A stretch of 64,000 nt of DNA from Flavobacterium sp. GTDB lineage: Bacteria; Bacteroidota; Bacteroidia; Flavobacteriales; Flavobacteriaceae. A program made the position numbers and the translations under genes. Shown here piece by piece: positions 24,347 to 32,876 of this stretch (positions within the stretch are counted from its first letter, which is position 1; the number at the start of each line of letters is the position of its first letter). A model generated the notes under the pieces. The model was given only the letters and a program-made list of their open reading frames with translations. It made no database searches and had not been told where the DNA came from. The stretch covers positions 124,001-188,000 of the forward strand of contig JADKHM010000019.1 of assembly GCA_016721735.1 (NCBI GenBank). The letters run 5' to 3'.

Positions 24347-26545
24347 TTACTTCTTAATCACCTTAATGACTTGTGATTTATTGTCCGATTCTAATTTGAC
24401 AAAATAGTTACCCGCTTTGAGTTGACTTAACTGCAATCTCAAATCAACGCTTTCAAAATTTTGCTGGAATATTTTCTGACCCATCATATTGAATACGGTC
24501 ACATCCTCAATCAAATCTTTAGATTGAATATGTAACACATCTTGAACAGGATTTGGGTTGAACCTTAGTTCTTTAAAAGCAAAAGTGCAGTTTGCCAAAA
24601 ATTGAATTGTGATTTCAAAAGCCGATGCACTTTCATATCCATTTATGGTTTGTGTCGCATAGTAAGTAACTCCTTCCGCTAAAGGAGTGTTCAACGGCAA
24701 CGGATTCGAATTGACATTTCTATTGAATACATTATACCATTGGATATTTTGACCTGAAACAATAATATCAGCCAAAGTCTGACCAAGAACAAATGTTTGA
24801 TTTGGATCTCCAACTGGCGCTGGAACTGGAATTTCAAGCACCTGAAATGCCGGAGATTGCGTAACACAGTTTGTGTCGTTATTGGTAATACGAACCCAAT
24901 AGTAATGTACTCCGCCAGTCACTAGATTATTTACCGTATAAGATGGACCATTAGCTCCAATAATATCATTTTGAAATTCCATCCATTGGTAAGAATAATT
25001 GCCTGTTTGAACCTCGGTATTGAGCTCTAATGGCTGAACAATTTGATTGCCTTCTACAATAATATAGTTGATGTTGTCTACAGTTGAAATCGTTGGATTT
25101 ACGATTGGAATAACAGTCACAACAAAAGATTCCTCATTGGAACTGCACGAACCAGACAAATACACATAAATAAGTTGCGTATTTGTAACAACATCTCCAT
25201 CCTGTAGCATCATTCCTCCTCCATTGGGTTCCGTATAATAATTTCCTATTTGAACTGGTGGCAAAATGTACTGTCCGCATTCCACTACATCTGGCATCGG
25301 AGGTATAACAACATTCAGCGCCACAGTAATAATTGCACAACCCGACAATGGAGTTACATAGTTGCCAGAAGTCACACTTACCAAACAAACTGTAGCATTA
25401 GTGTTCAATATCGGAGTTGTGATTGTTGCTGTTCCAGATGCATTTAAAGCGATAGTCTGCATTGGACCTGCATCCATTGTATAACTAACTATAGAATTTG
25501 GCGTACCTGTGAAAACCACTGTAGCTGAGCTTCCTGTGCATACCGTTGTATTCCCGCTTATAGTTGCGTATGGCGCTAGAACGGACACATTTACGACTGT
25601 ATAAGTGGCACATTGGCTTAGATTAGGTGTAAAAATATAAGCCCCTGATTCAGTTATTGTAGAAGGAGTCCAAATTCCAGCGATTCCGTTATCCGATATT
25701 ATTGGTAAAAGTGGTTCATTTCCCCCACATAGAATAGCCGTTGGAAATGCGAATGTTGGTACAATCGTCGGCATTATTGTAACCGTAAGGCTCTGTGAAG
25801 AAGCGCACAAACCTGCATCTGGCGTGAAAGTATAGGTATAAGTACCCGCAATCTGAGTGTTAATTTCCGACGGATCCCACGTGCCTGAGATTCCATTTGC
25901 AGAAAATGTATACAATGTGGGAGGTGTGACACCTTGACAAAGCGCGGAAACCTGCCCAAAAATCGGCACTATTTCAGGAATGATTGTTATTGTAGCCGTA
26001 CTTGGAAATGACGCACAGGGCCCTCCAGTTTGAACAGAATAACTAAATTGGCTCGTCGTGGCTCCGTTACTAGGTGTAAAAGTCCCTGTGGCAGCGTCGA
26101 AAGTACCGCCTGTTCCAGATAACCTTGTCCACGTGCCACCAGCATCCTCGCCTGAAATTACGCTGTATAAATCGATGGTATTTCCAGGGTCTTCACAAAC
26201 TGTCATCTCCCCATTTGCTCCTGAATAGAGTTCTGCAACAATGATAAACTGTCCAGTATATACAAACGCAGGATAGTTTTGATCCGGAGGAATAGTGTAA
26301 GAAATCGCATAAGTCCCTGGTATACTTGTCGAAGGGTCGATAGTACCAGTTAAGGAATTTATTGATATGCCTGCAGGACTCGCGCTAAAAGTTCCTCCTG
26401 TAGTGCCTGTTATAATTGGAGTGACTAATCCGGTGCCGGTGCAAACTGGAGAGGTATAGGAAACCGTAGCGTTTGGTGGAGTTGCCGCATTCGCCAAAAA
26501 GAATACCATAATCAAAATAAAACTGAAACGTAATTTTGCTTTCAT
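24347..26545 (-). CDS. secreted adhesin-like protein with T9SS type A sorting domain
   Basis: A 732-residue protein with signal peptide (MKAKLRFSFILIMVFFLANA). The long Thr/Ser/Gly-rich middle is made of repeated Ig-like or SprB-like units, recognisable from paired GIWTPS / GTWDPSEI and ITxxGTYxYTFTP words. The last 75 residues are a type IX secretion type A sorting domain: FNPNPVQDVLHIQS, then VFNMMGQKIFQQ, ending NYFVKLESDNKSQVIKVIKK. It is predicted to be exported by T9SS and attached at the cell surface. A full promoter lies at 26571-26599. Confidence 0.92.
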   Translation of the reverse strand: MKAKLRFSFILIMVFFLANAATPPNATVSYTSPVCTGTGLVTPIITGTTGGTFSASPAGISINSLTGTIDPSTSIPGTYAISYTIPPDQNYPAFVYTGQFIIVAELYSGANGEMTVCEDPGNTIDLYSVISGEDAGGTWTRLSGTGGTFDAATGTFTPSNGATTSQFSYSVQTGGPCASFPSTATITIIPEIVPIFGQVSALCQGVTPPTLYTFSANGISGTWDPSEINTQIAGTYTYTFTPDAGLCASSQSLTVTIMPTIVPTFAFPTAILCGGNEPLLPIISDNGIAGIWTPSTITESGAYIFTPNLSQCATYTVVNVSVLAPYATISGNTTVCTGSSATVVFTGTPNSIVSYTMDAGPMQTIALNASGTATITTPILNTNATVCLVSVTSGNYVTPLSGCAIITVALNVVIPPMPDVVECGQYILPPVQIGNYYTEPNGGGMMLQDGDVVTNTQLIYVYLSGSCSSNEESFVVTVIPIVNPTISTVDNINYIIVEGNQIVQPLELNTEVQTGNYSYQWMEFQNDIIGANGPSYTVNNLVTGGVHYYWVRITNNDTNCVTQSPAFQVLEIPVPAPVGDPNQTFVLGQTLADIIVSGQNIQWYNVFNRNVNSNPLPLNTPLAEGVTYYATQTINGYESASAFEITIQFLANCTFAFKELRFNPNPVQDVLHIQSKDLIEDVTVFNMMGQKIFQQNFESVDLRLQLSQLKAGNYFVKLESDNKSQVIKVIKK

Positions 26546-26570
26546 AAAAAAACTGATTTTTAGTCCAAAC

Positions 26571-26599
26571 CAAATCTATACAAATTAATTTGAATTCAA
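26571..26599 (-). promoter_or_regulatory. promoter of the T9SS-sorted protein (TTG-N18-TAGATTTG)
   Basis: On the minus strand TTG (26599-26597) and TAGATTTG (26578-26571) match both Bacteroidetes elements with an 18-base spacer, ending 25 bases before the start codon. Confidence 0.6.
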
Positions 26600-26615
26600 A
26601 CTTTCAACAAAAAAT

Positions 26616-26659
26616 AAAAAACCAGATAAAATTGCTCTTAGAGCTTCTATCTGGTTTTT
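26616..26659. terminator. terminator after tRNA-Arg
   Basis: AAAAACCAGATA pairs with TATCTGGTTTTT, with an inner GCTC/GAGC hairpin. On the minus strand it follows the tRNA 3' end by four bases and ends in a T run. Confidence 0.8.
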
Positions 26660-26663
26660 GTTG

Positions 26664-26737
26664 TGACCGCGGCAGGGTTCGAACCTGCAACCATCAGAGC
26701 CGAAATCTGATATTCTATCCAGTTGAACTACGCAGCC
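26664..26737 (-). tRNA. tRNA-Arg (anticodon TCG)
   Basis: A 74-base cloverleaf on the minus strand. The acceptor GGCTGCG pairs with CGCGGTC (two G-T pairs), discriminator A. The D stem is GTTC/GAAT. The anticodon stem TCAGA/TCTGA holds the loop TTTCGGC, giving anticodon TCG, which reads CGA. The T arm is GCAGG-TTCGAAC-CCTGC. CCA is not encoded. Confidence 0.95.
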
Positions 26738-26751
26738 ATTTTTTTTGGATT

Positions 26752-26823
26752 GTAAGACTTTAAGATTTCAAGACTATAAGATCATACGGTCTTAAAGTCT
26801 TACAGTCTTATAGTCTTATAGTC
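26752..26823. repeat. GTCTTA phrase repeat with a perfect 14-bp inverted repeat
   Basis: GTAAGACTTTAAGA (26752-26765) is perfectly complementary to 26790-26803. The flanks add more GTCTTATA words that can pair with GACTATAAGA inside the loop. It separates the tRNA from the GatB/YqeY gene. Confidence 0.75.
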
Positions 26824-26827
26824 CTAT

Positions 26828-27277
26828 TTAAACTAATAATTTTTTTACAATCGTAGAAATAGTTTTGCCTTCAGCAGTTCCTCCTAATTGGGCGGAAGCG
26901 ATTCCCATTACTTTTCCCATAGACGCTATTCCAGAGGCGCCTGTTTCTGCAATAATTTTTGCAATTACGGCTTCTACTTCAGCTTCGCTTAATTGAGCTG
27001 GTAAGAATTTTTCGATTACGGCAATTTGCGCCAATTCTGGTTCCGCCAAGTCCATGCGATTTTGTTGTGTAAATATGTTGGCACTATCTTTTCGAGTTTT
27101 TACCAATCTCTGCAACAATTTGATCTCCTCTTCTTCCGAAATTTCCTCTTTGTTACCAGAGGCAGTTTGCGCCAATAACAATTCAGATTTGATAGCTCTT
27201 AGTGCTTCTAGAGCGACAGTATCTTTTGCTCTCATGGCGACTTTAATTTCTTCCATGATGTTTGCAGATAGACTCAT
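26828..27277 (-). CDS. GatB/YqeY domain-containing protein
   Basis: A 149-residue all-helical protein of the YqeY family, related to the tRNA-binding tail domain of GatB; its own function is not settled. Family marks are MRAKDTVALEALRAIKSEL, RLVKTRKDSANIF, IEKFLPAQLSEAEVEA and GKVMGIASAQLGG. The frame continues 23 codons upstream through a dispersed repeat that encodes MPLPSG; the ATG at 27277 gives the normal family start (MSLSANIMEEIKVAM). It lies downstream of the dcw genes on the same strand, separated from ftsZ by one unknown gene. Confidence 0.92.
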   Translation of the reverse strand: MSLSANIMEEIKVAMRAKDTVALEALRAIKSELLLAQTASGNKEEISEEEEIKLLQRLVKTRKDSANIFTQQNRMDLAEPELAQIAVIEKFLPAQLSEAEVEAVIAKIIAETGASGIASMGKVMGIASAQLGGTAEGKTISTIVKKLLV

Positions 27278-27326
27278 TTTATTTTTGATTTTAGATAAAC
27301 GATTTTGACATGCTAGTGCTGTGCTT

Positions 27327-27431
27327 GCCCCGGATGGTAGCGGCATCCTTTCTTGCCGTTGTTTACTTCGTCAGTTCGCCAAAAGGCTCGGGTGGCGAGA
27401 AAGATAGAGCGTACAGCCGGATTAAGGCCCG
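27327..27431 (+). repeat. dispersed stem-loop element, copy D (type 1 ends)
   Basis: 5' end GCCCCGGATGGTAGCGGCATC, 3' end GATAGAGCGTACAGCCGG then GGCCCG (middle omitted). The outer stem is CCGG/CCGG with GCC/GGC outside it. The apical stem is CTTTCTTGCC/GGCGAGAAAG. The loop GTTGTTTACTTCGTCAGTTCG is shared with copy F at 52307-52409. Confidence 0.8.
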
Positions 27432-27475
27432 ACAAAACTACAAAAAAATGTTAGATGATCTGCTACTTTTTTAAA

Positions 27476-27513
27476 CAAAATAACCCGAAAACAATATGAT
27501 GCTTTCGGGTTAT
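27476..27513 (-). terminator. terminator after the 27533-28630 gene
   Basis: ATAACCCGAAA pairs with TTTCGGGTTAT and is followed on the minus strand by a T-rich tract. It has the same AACCCGAAA stem as the terminator at 28679-28717. Confidence 0.8.
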
Positions 27514-27532
27514 AAAGAATTTGTTTATTAGC

Positions 27533-28630
27533 TTATTTGCGCTCTAACCAGAAGAAATTATTCCAACCTTCAACTAATGTTTTTGGGTCTTTGTTTTTTG
27601 CTCTGTCTTGTTTGTCGCTTTGAACGATGTTGCCACCGGCTGCTTTGAAATCATACATTCTTGGCGCTGGTTCACCATCTACAGTAATTTTCAAAGTATA
27701 GCTTCCGTCTTTTAAATCTGCTATTTTCAAGTAATCTTTTGCTCCAATTAATTTCATAGAACAAGACATGTCTTTCCATTCTCCTTGAGGAACAATAGCA
27801 ACTTGCTTGTTTGGCACAGAGATTACTTTTCCGTTTTGCAATAACTCTGGGTACCAGTTTACACTTTTCGATGTTTTTCTTGCATCGTTAGGATTTGGTT
27901 TAAGGTCAGTATGCATCAAGTAGAATCCTAAAATGAAATTTCCTGACGTTTGAGGTGTAATGTAAGCCCATTTTTCCCACGGTCCTGTTGAATACCATAA
28001 AGCAGCACTTGTAGCATAAGGATCGGTGTTTACTTTTTTATGCACATCGAAGTCGAAACTATAAAACTGAACACCACCCGCTAAGAAATCGATTTTGTAT
28101 TTTCCTTCTTGTGTCAACATGATGTCTGACTGTTGATTCCCGTTATCTTGATACGTATTTTGTTTTCCGTCATTGAAATAACTACCATCATTGTATGCTG
28201 GAGATTTTATCAATTGGTCGTTCAAGTAAACTTTAGTAGTCAGAACATTATCGTCTCTAATCATATCTACAGGCTCTCCTGATGCCTTTTTGTTAGGAAT
28301 GAATGTCGCTCTGTAGAAGTTCATTCTTAAATTTCCGTTATCGGACACTTCTGTACCTTCCAATAAAGATTTCATCGTGATAGCAGGCGTCATCGGATAC
28401 TGTTTCCAGTCTAAAGTCACACTTGATGCCGCTGATCCTACACCAGAACCTGAATTTGAACTTGAAGAAGATGAAGAAGAAGTCGAATTTGATCCAGTCA
28501 CTGCTTTTGTAGCTTGATCAGTTGCTACATTTTTAGCAGCTTTCTTTAACATCCCACCTAATTGGGCGTGAGATACTGAATTGATTGCCAATGCCATGAC
28601 TAGCAATCCAATTTTTTTAGTGTTTTTCAT
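27533..28630 (-). CDS. secreted protein of unknown function, Ser-rich linker
   Basis: A 365-residue protein with signal peptide MKNTKKIGLLVMALAINSVSHAQ, then a basic helix (LGGMLKKAAKNVATDQATKAV) and a Ser/Gly tract at about 48-69. The rest is beta-rich, with VTLDWKQYPMTPAIT, FYRATFIPNKKASGEPVDMI, GKYKIDFLAGGVQFYSFDFDV, LKDGSYTLKITVDG and a terminal GWNNFFWLERK. I do not recognise the family; the central part looks like carbohydrate-binding-type beta-sandwiches. It sits between ftsZ and the GatB/YqeY gene with a terminator on each side, so it is an independent unit. Confidence 0.82.
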   Translation of the reverse strand: MKNTKKIGLLVMALAINSVSHAQLGGMLKKAAKNVATDQATKAVTGSNSTSSSSSSSSNSGSGVGSAASSVTLDWKQYPMTPAITMKSLLEGTEVSDNGNLRMNFYRATFIPNKKASGEPVDMIRDDNVLTTKVYLNDQLIKSPAYNDGSYFNDGKQNTYQDNGNQQSDIMLTQEGKYKIDFLAGGVQFYSFDFDVHKKVNTDPYATSAALWYSTGPWEKWAYITPQTSGNFILGFYLMHTDLKPNPNDARKTSKSVNWYPELLQNGKVISVPNKQVAIVPQGEWKDMSCSMKLIGAKDYLKIADLKDGSYTLKITVDGEPAPRMYDFKAAGGNIVQSDKQDRAKNKDPKTLVEGWNNFFWLERK

Positions 28631-28678
28631 TGTTTAATTTTTAATATTAAAAGTCGACTAATATAATGATTTTTTATA

Positions 28679-28717
28679 AAACAAAAAACCCGAAAACTTG
28701 AGGGAATTTTCGGGTTA
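28679..28717 (-). terminator. terminator of the dcw operon, after ftsZ
   Basis: AACCCGAAAA pairs with TTTTCGGGTT around a ten-base loop, followed on the minus strand by TTTTTGTTTT. Confidence 0.85.
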
Positions 28718-28739
28718 ATCGCAACCAATTGGGGATTAG

Positions 28740-30674
28740 TTAATCGACGTTGTCGTGTAGAAACGAATTGTTTGAACGCAACTGAATGTCGTCATTGCTA
28801 TCTGTTCCTAAAGACGTGCGCGATGTATTATTATTTTGAGGATTGGTTGTTATGTCAATCCCTAATCGTTTGTATGCTGGTTCTTTTTCAAATTCATCCA
28901 TACGAGATGGATTGTTGTGAAATTTATAATTGAAGTCTTTTAATTTTCTTCTTCTTTCATCGGCTCTTAACTTAAGCGTTTCTTCGATAGACATTTCCAT
29001 TGGGGAAACATCTTCGAATACGGAAGAAAAATTAGACACTTCATCAACTTGCTTCATGGTGATATTTAGCGCTTCCTCTACTGGTTCTGCTGCGATATTC
29101 TCGACTGGCTTAGAATTGAGTAGTTCGTTTTCTATTTCCATATATTCTTCCAAAGAATATTTGATGATTCCATTCTCATTCAATTCTGTCATAGGAACCA
29201 CTTGCACGGCTTGATTTACTTCGATATTCTTGGTCTCATTGCTTAGTTCGAAAAGGATTTTATTTTCATCCACTTCCGCAACTGGCGCAGATATTGGCAA
29301 ATCAAAGGAGAAAGTCACTTGTTCTTCTATTACTTCTGTGGCTTCAATTACTTTGATTTCATTAACCTCTGAAACAACTGGTTTAGAAACTTCAAATTCT
29401 AAAGGTTTTTCTGGAGAAACAATTTCGAAAGTAACGTCTAGATTCTTGATGAATTCTGAAATTACAATCAATTCGTTTTCGTCTAGAACTGGTTCTTTCA
29501 CTCCCATTTCTAGAACTTCATCATCGATTAATTCGAAAACAATTTTCTCGTCTTCTGCAGGTTTCTCAATTTCTAAATCGATTTTGAAAGCTGGAATTGT
29601 TTTATTCGATAAGTCATGCTCTAATTTATGTTCACCATCTAACGAATGAATGATTTTTTTAGGTTCTGTATTGACAATTTCGTTTTGTTGTTCAACATTA
29701 AAACCAGTAGCAATAATAGTTACTGCAATCGAATCGCCTAGCGTATCATCTTCACCAACTCCCATAATGATGTTGGCATTAAAGCCAGCTTCTGTTTGAA
29801 TGTGATCGTTGATTTCTCCGATTTCATCAATTGTAATTTCATTAGAACCAGAAACGATAAGCAACAATACGTTTTTAGCTCCTGAAATTTTATTGTCATT
29901 TAAAAGCGGCGAATCTAAAGCTGCGATAATCGCTTCCTTAGCTCTATTGTCACCAATTGCAGTCGCAGAACCCATGATGGCTGTGCCGCTGTTTGACAAT
30001 ACCGTTTTCGCATCTTTTAAATCGATGTTTTGTGTGTAGTGGTGCGTGATTACTTCTGCAATTCCTCTAGACGCAGTTGCTAAAACTTCATCTGCTTTGG
30101 AGAAACCCGCTTTGAAACCTAGGTTACCGTATACTTCACGCAGTTTGTTGTTATTGATAACAATCAAAGAATCGACTTGCTTGCGTAATTTTTCTACACC
30201 CAACAATGCTTGATCTGAACGAACTTTTCCTTCAAATTGAAAAGGAATAGTCACAATCCCGACAGTCAAAATGTCTCTTTCTTTAGCCAATTGTGCGATA
30301 ACGGGAGCAGCTCCTGTTCCTGTTCCTCCGCCCATTCCTGCTGTAATGAAGACCATTTTGGTATTGCTATCTAGCATTTTTTCGATCTCGGCAATGCTTT
30401 CAATAGCAGATTGTTGTCCTACTTCTGGATTGGCACCAGCGCCTAATCCTTCAGTAAGGTGCATTCCCAACTGAATTTTATTTGGAACTGCGCTATTTTG
30501 CAAAGCTTGTGCATCGGTATTACAAACGATAAAATCTACGCCTTTAATGCCTTGTTTAAACATGTGATTGATGGCATTACTTCCTCCGCCACCTACTCCA
30601 ATTACTTTAATCACATTGGATTGATTTTTAGGTAAATCAAACGAAATGTTTCCAAAATCTGAGTTGCTTGTCAT
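28740..30674 (-). CDS. ftsZ: cell division GTPase FtsZ, long C-terminal linker
   Basis: Polymerises into the Z ring. The GTPase core fills about 18-325 with GVGGGGSNAINHM (26-38) and the tubulin signature GGGTGTG (115-121). The polymerisation domain includes the T7 region (GFNANIIMGVG). A linker of about 240 residues rich in Glu, Val, Ile and Ser follows, much longer than the roughly 50 residues of E. coli FtsZ. Then come RMDEFEKEPAYKRLGIDI and a terminal peptide SFLHDNVD, the probable anchor for FtsA. It is the last gene of the dcw run and is followed by a terminator. Confidence 0.98.
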   Translation of the reverse strand: MTSNSDFGNISFDLPKNQSNVIKVIGVGGGGSNAINHMFKQGIKGVDFIVCNTDAQALQNSAVPNKIQLGMHLTEGLGAGANPEVGQQSAIESIAEIEKMLDSNTKMVFITAGMGGGTGTGAAPVIAQLAKERDILTVGIVTIPFQFEGKVRSDQALLGVEKLRKQVDSLIVINNNKLREVYGNLGFKAGFSKADEVLATASRGIAEVITHHYTQNIDLKDAKTVLSNSGTAIMGSATAIGDNRAKEAIIAALDSPLLNDNKISGAKNVLLLIVSGSNEITIDEIGEINDHIQTEAGFNANIIMGVGEDDTLGDSIAVTIIATGFNVEQQNEIVNTEPKKIIHSLDGEHKLEHDLSNKTIPAFKIDLEIEKPAEDEKIVFELIDDEVLEMGVKEPVLDENELIVISEFIKNLDVTFEIVSPEKPLEFEVSKPVVSEVNEIKVIEATEVIEEQVTFSFDLPISAPVAEVDENKILFELSNETKNIEVNQAVQVVPMTELNENGIIKYSLEEYMEIENELLNSKPVENIAAEPVEEALNITMKQVDEVSNFSSVFEDVSPMEMSIEETLKLRADERRRKLKDFNYKFHNNPSRMDEFEKEPAYKRLGIDITTNPQNNNTSRTSLGTDSNDDIQLRSNNSFLHDNVD

Positions 30675-30722
30675 AATTTTTGGTTTTTGATATTCTTATT
30701 CTATTATTTTGAGGCGTAAACC

Positions 30723-32147
30723 TTATTCTGCGTTATCTAAAAATTCTTTAATCTTGTCGACGTATTTGTCAAAAAACGAACGTCTGATTTTTGTTTCCGT
30801 TGACTCCGACTTGTACACCACATTTTCAACTTCCACCTTTTCTTCTTCAACTTCTTTTTCAACCACTTTTTCAAAAACTGGCTCTTCCGCTGGCTTTGGA
30901 ATATCGAATGGTTCAAAAGTTCTTTCTTGTTTAAAAGTCACTTTCTCTGGTACAACTGTAGTTTCGAACTTCACCGCACTTTGCGTTTTGTTTTCGATAC
31001 TGTTCATCACCAATCCAACTGCCGTTGCGTATAGTGGACTAGAGATTTCTTCATCTGAATTACCTGCTAAGTGCTCGTTCGGATAACCAATTCTAGTATC
31101 CATGCCAGTGATATATTCTACCAACTGTTTGATGTGTTTCAAATTAGCGCCACCGCCTGTCAGCACTATTCCGGCTATTAACTTCTTACGCGGATCTTCA
31201 TGTCCGTATGCTTTGATTTCTGCAAAAACCTGTTCAATAATTTCAACAACGCGAGCGTGAATTATTTTCGACAAATTCTTCAATGAAATTTCTTTTGGCT
31301 CACGTCCTCTTAATCCAGGAATTGAAACAATTTCGTTGTCTTTATTTTCTCCTGGCCAAGCTGACCCGAATTTAATTTTCAACAACTCTGCTTGTTTCTC
31401 GATAATCGAGCAACCTTCTTTGATATCTTCTGTAATCACATTTCCTCCAAAAGGAATAACCGCAGTATGACGAATGATTCCATCTTTGAAGATGGCTAAG
31501 TCCGTAGTTCCTCCGCCGATATCAATCAATGCCACACCGGCTTCTTTTTCTTCTTGACTTAAAACAGCATCTGCAGAAGCCAATGGTTCAAGTGTTAAAC
31601 CAGATAATTCAATGCCAGAGCTTTGAATACATCTTCCCACGTTGCGGATAGAAGACGCTTGACCAACAACTACGTGAAAACTGCTTTCTAGTCGACCGCC
31701 GTACATTCCGATTGGTTCTTTGATGTCCGATTGACCGTCGATCTTAAATTCTTGTGGCAAAACGTGGATGATTTCTTCTCCAGGAAGCATGGCCAATTTG
31801 TGAACTTGATTGATCAACAAATCGATGTCTTTTCCGCCAATTACTTCTTCCGCATTGCTTCGGCTGATATAGTCGCTGTGCTGAATACTGCGGATATGTT
31901 GACCCGCAATACCAACGACCACATCTTTAATTTTGTATCCTGAATTGTTTTCTGCTTCAAGAATTGCTTGTTGAATAGAATGGATTGTTTGTGTAATATT
32001 GTTGACTACACCACGAGCAACGCCAAGACTTTTAGATTTTCCAACACCCAAAATCTCCAACTTACCGTATTCGTTTTTCTTGCCAATCATTGCCACGATT
32101 TTGGTGGTTCCAATGTCAAGACCTACTGCAATATTCTCTTTTTCCAT
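30723..32147 (-). CDS. ftsA: cell division protein FtsA
   Basis: An actin-like ATPase that tethers FtsZ to the membrane. The 474 residues open with GLDIGTTKIVAMIG (phosphate 1), contain VALIDIGGGTTDLAIF (phosphate 2) and IVLTGGGANLKHIKQL (adenosine motif). After the core there is a Glu/Lys/Val-rich linker (about 395-450) and an amphipathic end (RRSFFDKYVDKIKEFLDN), the expected membrane-targeting helix. It is six bases after ftsQ and 48 before ftsZ, so the three are co-transcribed. Confidence 0.98.
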   Translation of the reverse strand: MEKENIAVGLDIGTTKIVAMIGKKNEYGKLEILGVGKSKSLGVARGVVNNITQTIHSIQQAILEAENNSGYKIKDVVVGIAGQHIRSIQHSDYISRSNAEEVIGGKDIDLLINQVHKLAMLPGEEIIHVLPQEFKIDGQSDIKEPIGMYGGRLESSFHVVVGQASSIRNVGRCIQSSGIELSGLTLEPLASADAVLSQEEKEAGVALIDIGGGTTDLAIFKDGIIRHTAVIPFGGNVITEDIKEGCSIIEKQAELLKIKFGSAWPGENKDNEIVSIPGLRGREPKEISLKNLSKIIHARVVEIIEQVFAEIKAYGHEDPRKKLIAGIVLTGGGANLKHIKQLVEYITGMDTRIGYPNEHLAGNSDEEISSPLYATAVGLVMNSIENKTQSAVKFETTVVPEKVTFKQERTFEPFDIPKPAEEPVFEKVVEKEVEEEKVEVENVVYKSESTETKIRRSFFDKYVDKIKEFLDNAE

Positions 32148-32153
32148 TTTCTA

Positions 32154-32876
32154 TTATTTAGTGCAAACAACTTGTTGCGTAAATGTCAGATTAATCCTTT
32201 TGTAACGTAACAATGTACTATCGACAATTGTCTTTTGATAGAACGCTTTATAGTTTTGAAACTTGCGTTCTATGTTGATTGATTTGCCGAATAGAATTTC
32301 GTAATTGAAATTTCTATTCTGCATTATTATGCTTCCAACAGGCGAGATTTGCATGCCGATGATATTTTTTTTCAAAAAATCATCTTGCCAAATATATCGC
32401 AGCAATTTGCTGAAATCGTCTTTATTTATGTTGTTAATATCCCCCGAAATTATTGGAACCCTTGCTGTAAATTCATCCGACAAAGGCATTATATTTCCTT
32501 GATAGTCAATATAAAAAGAGCTTTCATCGTTGAACACTCTCGCGATTGGTGTTTTTTGTTTAACCACCGCTTTTAATACCCCATCTATGCTGACAAAAAC
32601 CTCAGATTTTTCAATCATCGGATTCGAATTGATAGACTTCTCCAATTGGTTCAAATCTAATTTATCTTTACGTATGCTTTGCGCATTGGTTTTATTTTCT
32701 ATTAACAATTTATTAACCGATTCCTGTTTAATAAACGGACTCGAATCGTCAACAAAAACAACTTCAGATTTGACCAATTTTCGCTTTTCATTTCGCATTG
32801 AAGTGAAAGAATACAAAAACGCCATCAACGCGAACATCAGTATTAATCGGATATTTGACCATTTGAACCAACTCAT
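32154..32876 (-). CDS. ftsQ: cell division protein FtsQ
   Basis: A bitopic divisome scaffold. Of 240 residues, about 7-24 form the single membrane span (NIRLILMFALMAFLYSFTS). A POTRA-like region (VFVDDSSPFIKQESVNKLL) follows, then an FtsQ/DivIB domain with FYIDYQGNIMPLSDEFTARV and VPIISGDI. It starts inside the last codons of murC (4-base overlap) and is followed closely by ftsA. The sequence is divergent from proteobacterial FtsQ; position and domain order make the call. Confidence 0.93.
   Translation of the reverse strand: MSWFKWSNIRLILMFALMAFLYSFTSMRNEKRKLVKSEVVFVDDSSPFIKQESVNKLLIENKTNAQSIRKDKLDLNQLEKSINSNPMIEKSEVFVSIDGVLKAVVKQKTPIARVFNDESSFYIDYQGNIMPLSDEFTARVPIISGDINNINKDDFSKLLRYIWQDDFLKKNIIGMQISPVGSIIMQNRNFNYEILFGKSINIERKFQNYKAFYQKTIVDSTLLRYKRINLTFTQQVVCTK

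Noticed and set aside
28930..29649. Long plus-strand frames opposite ftsZ (94 and 139 codons)
   Set aside because: They mirror the low-complexity Glu/Val/Ser linker of FtsZ on the opposite strand; such shadow frames are expected there.
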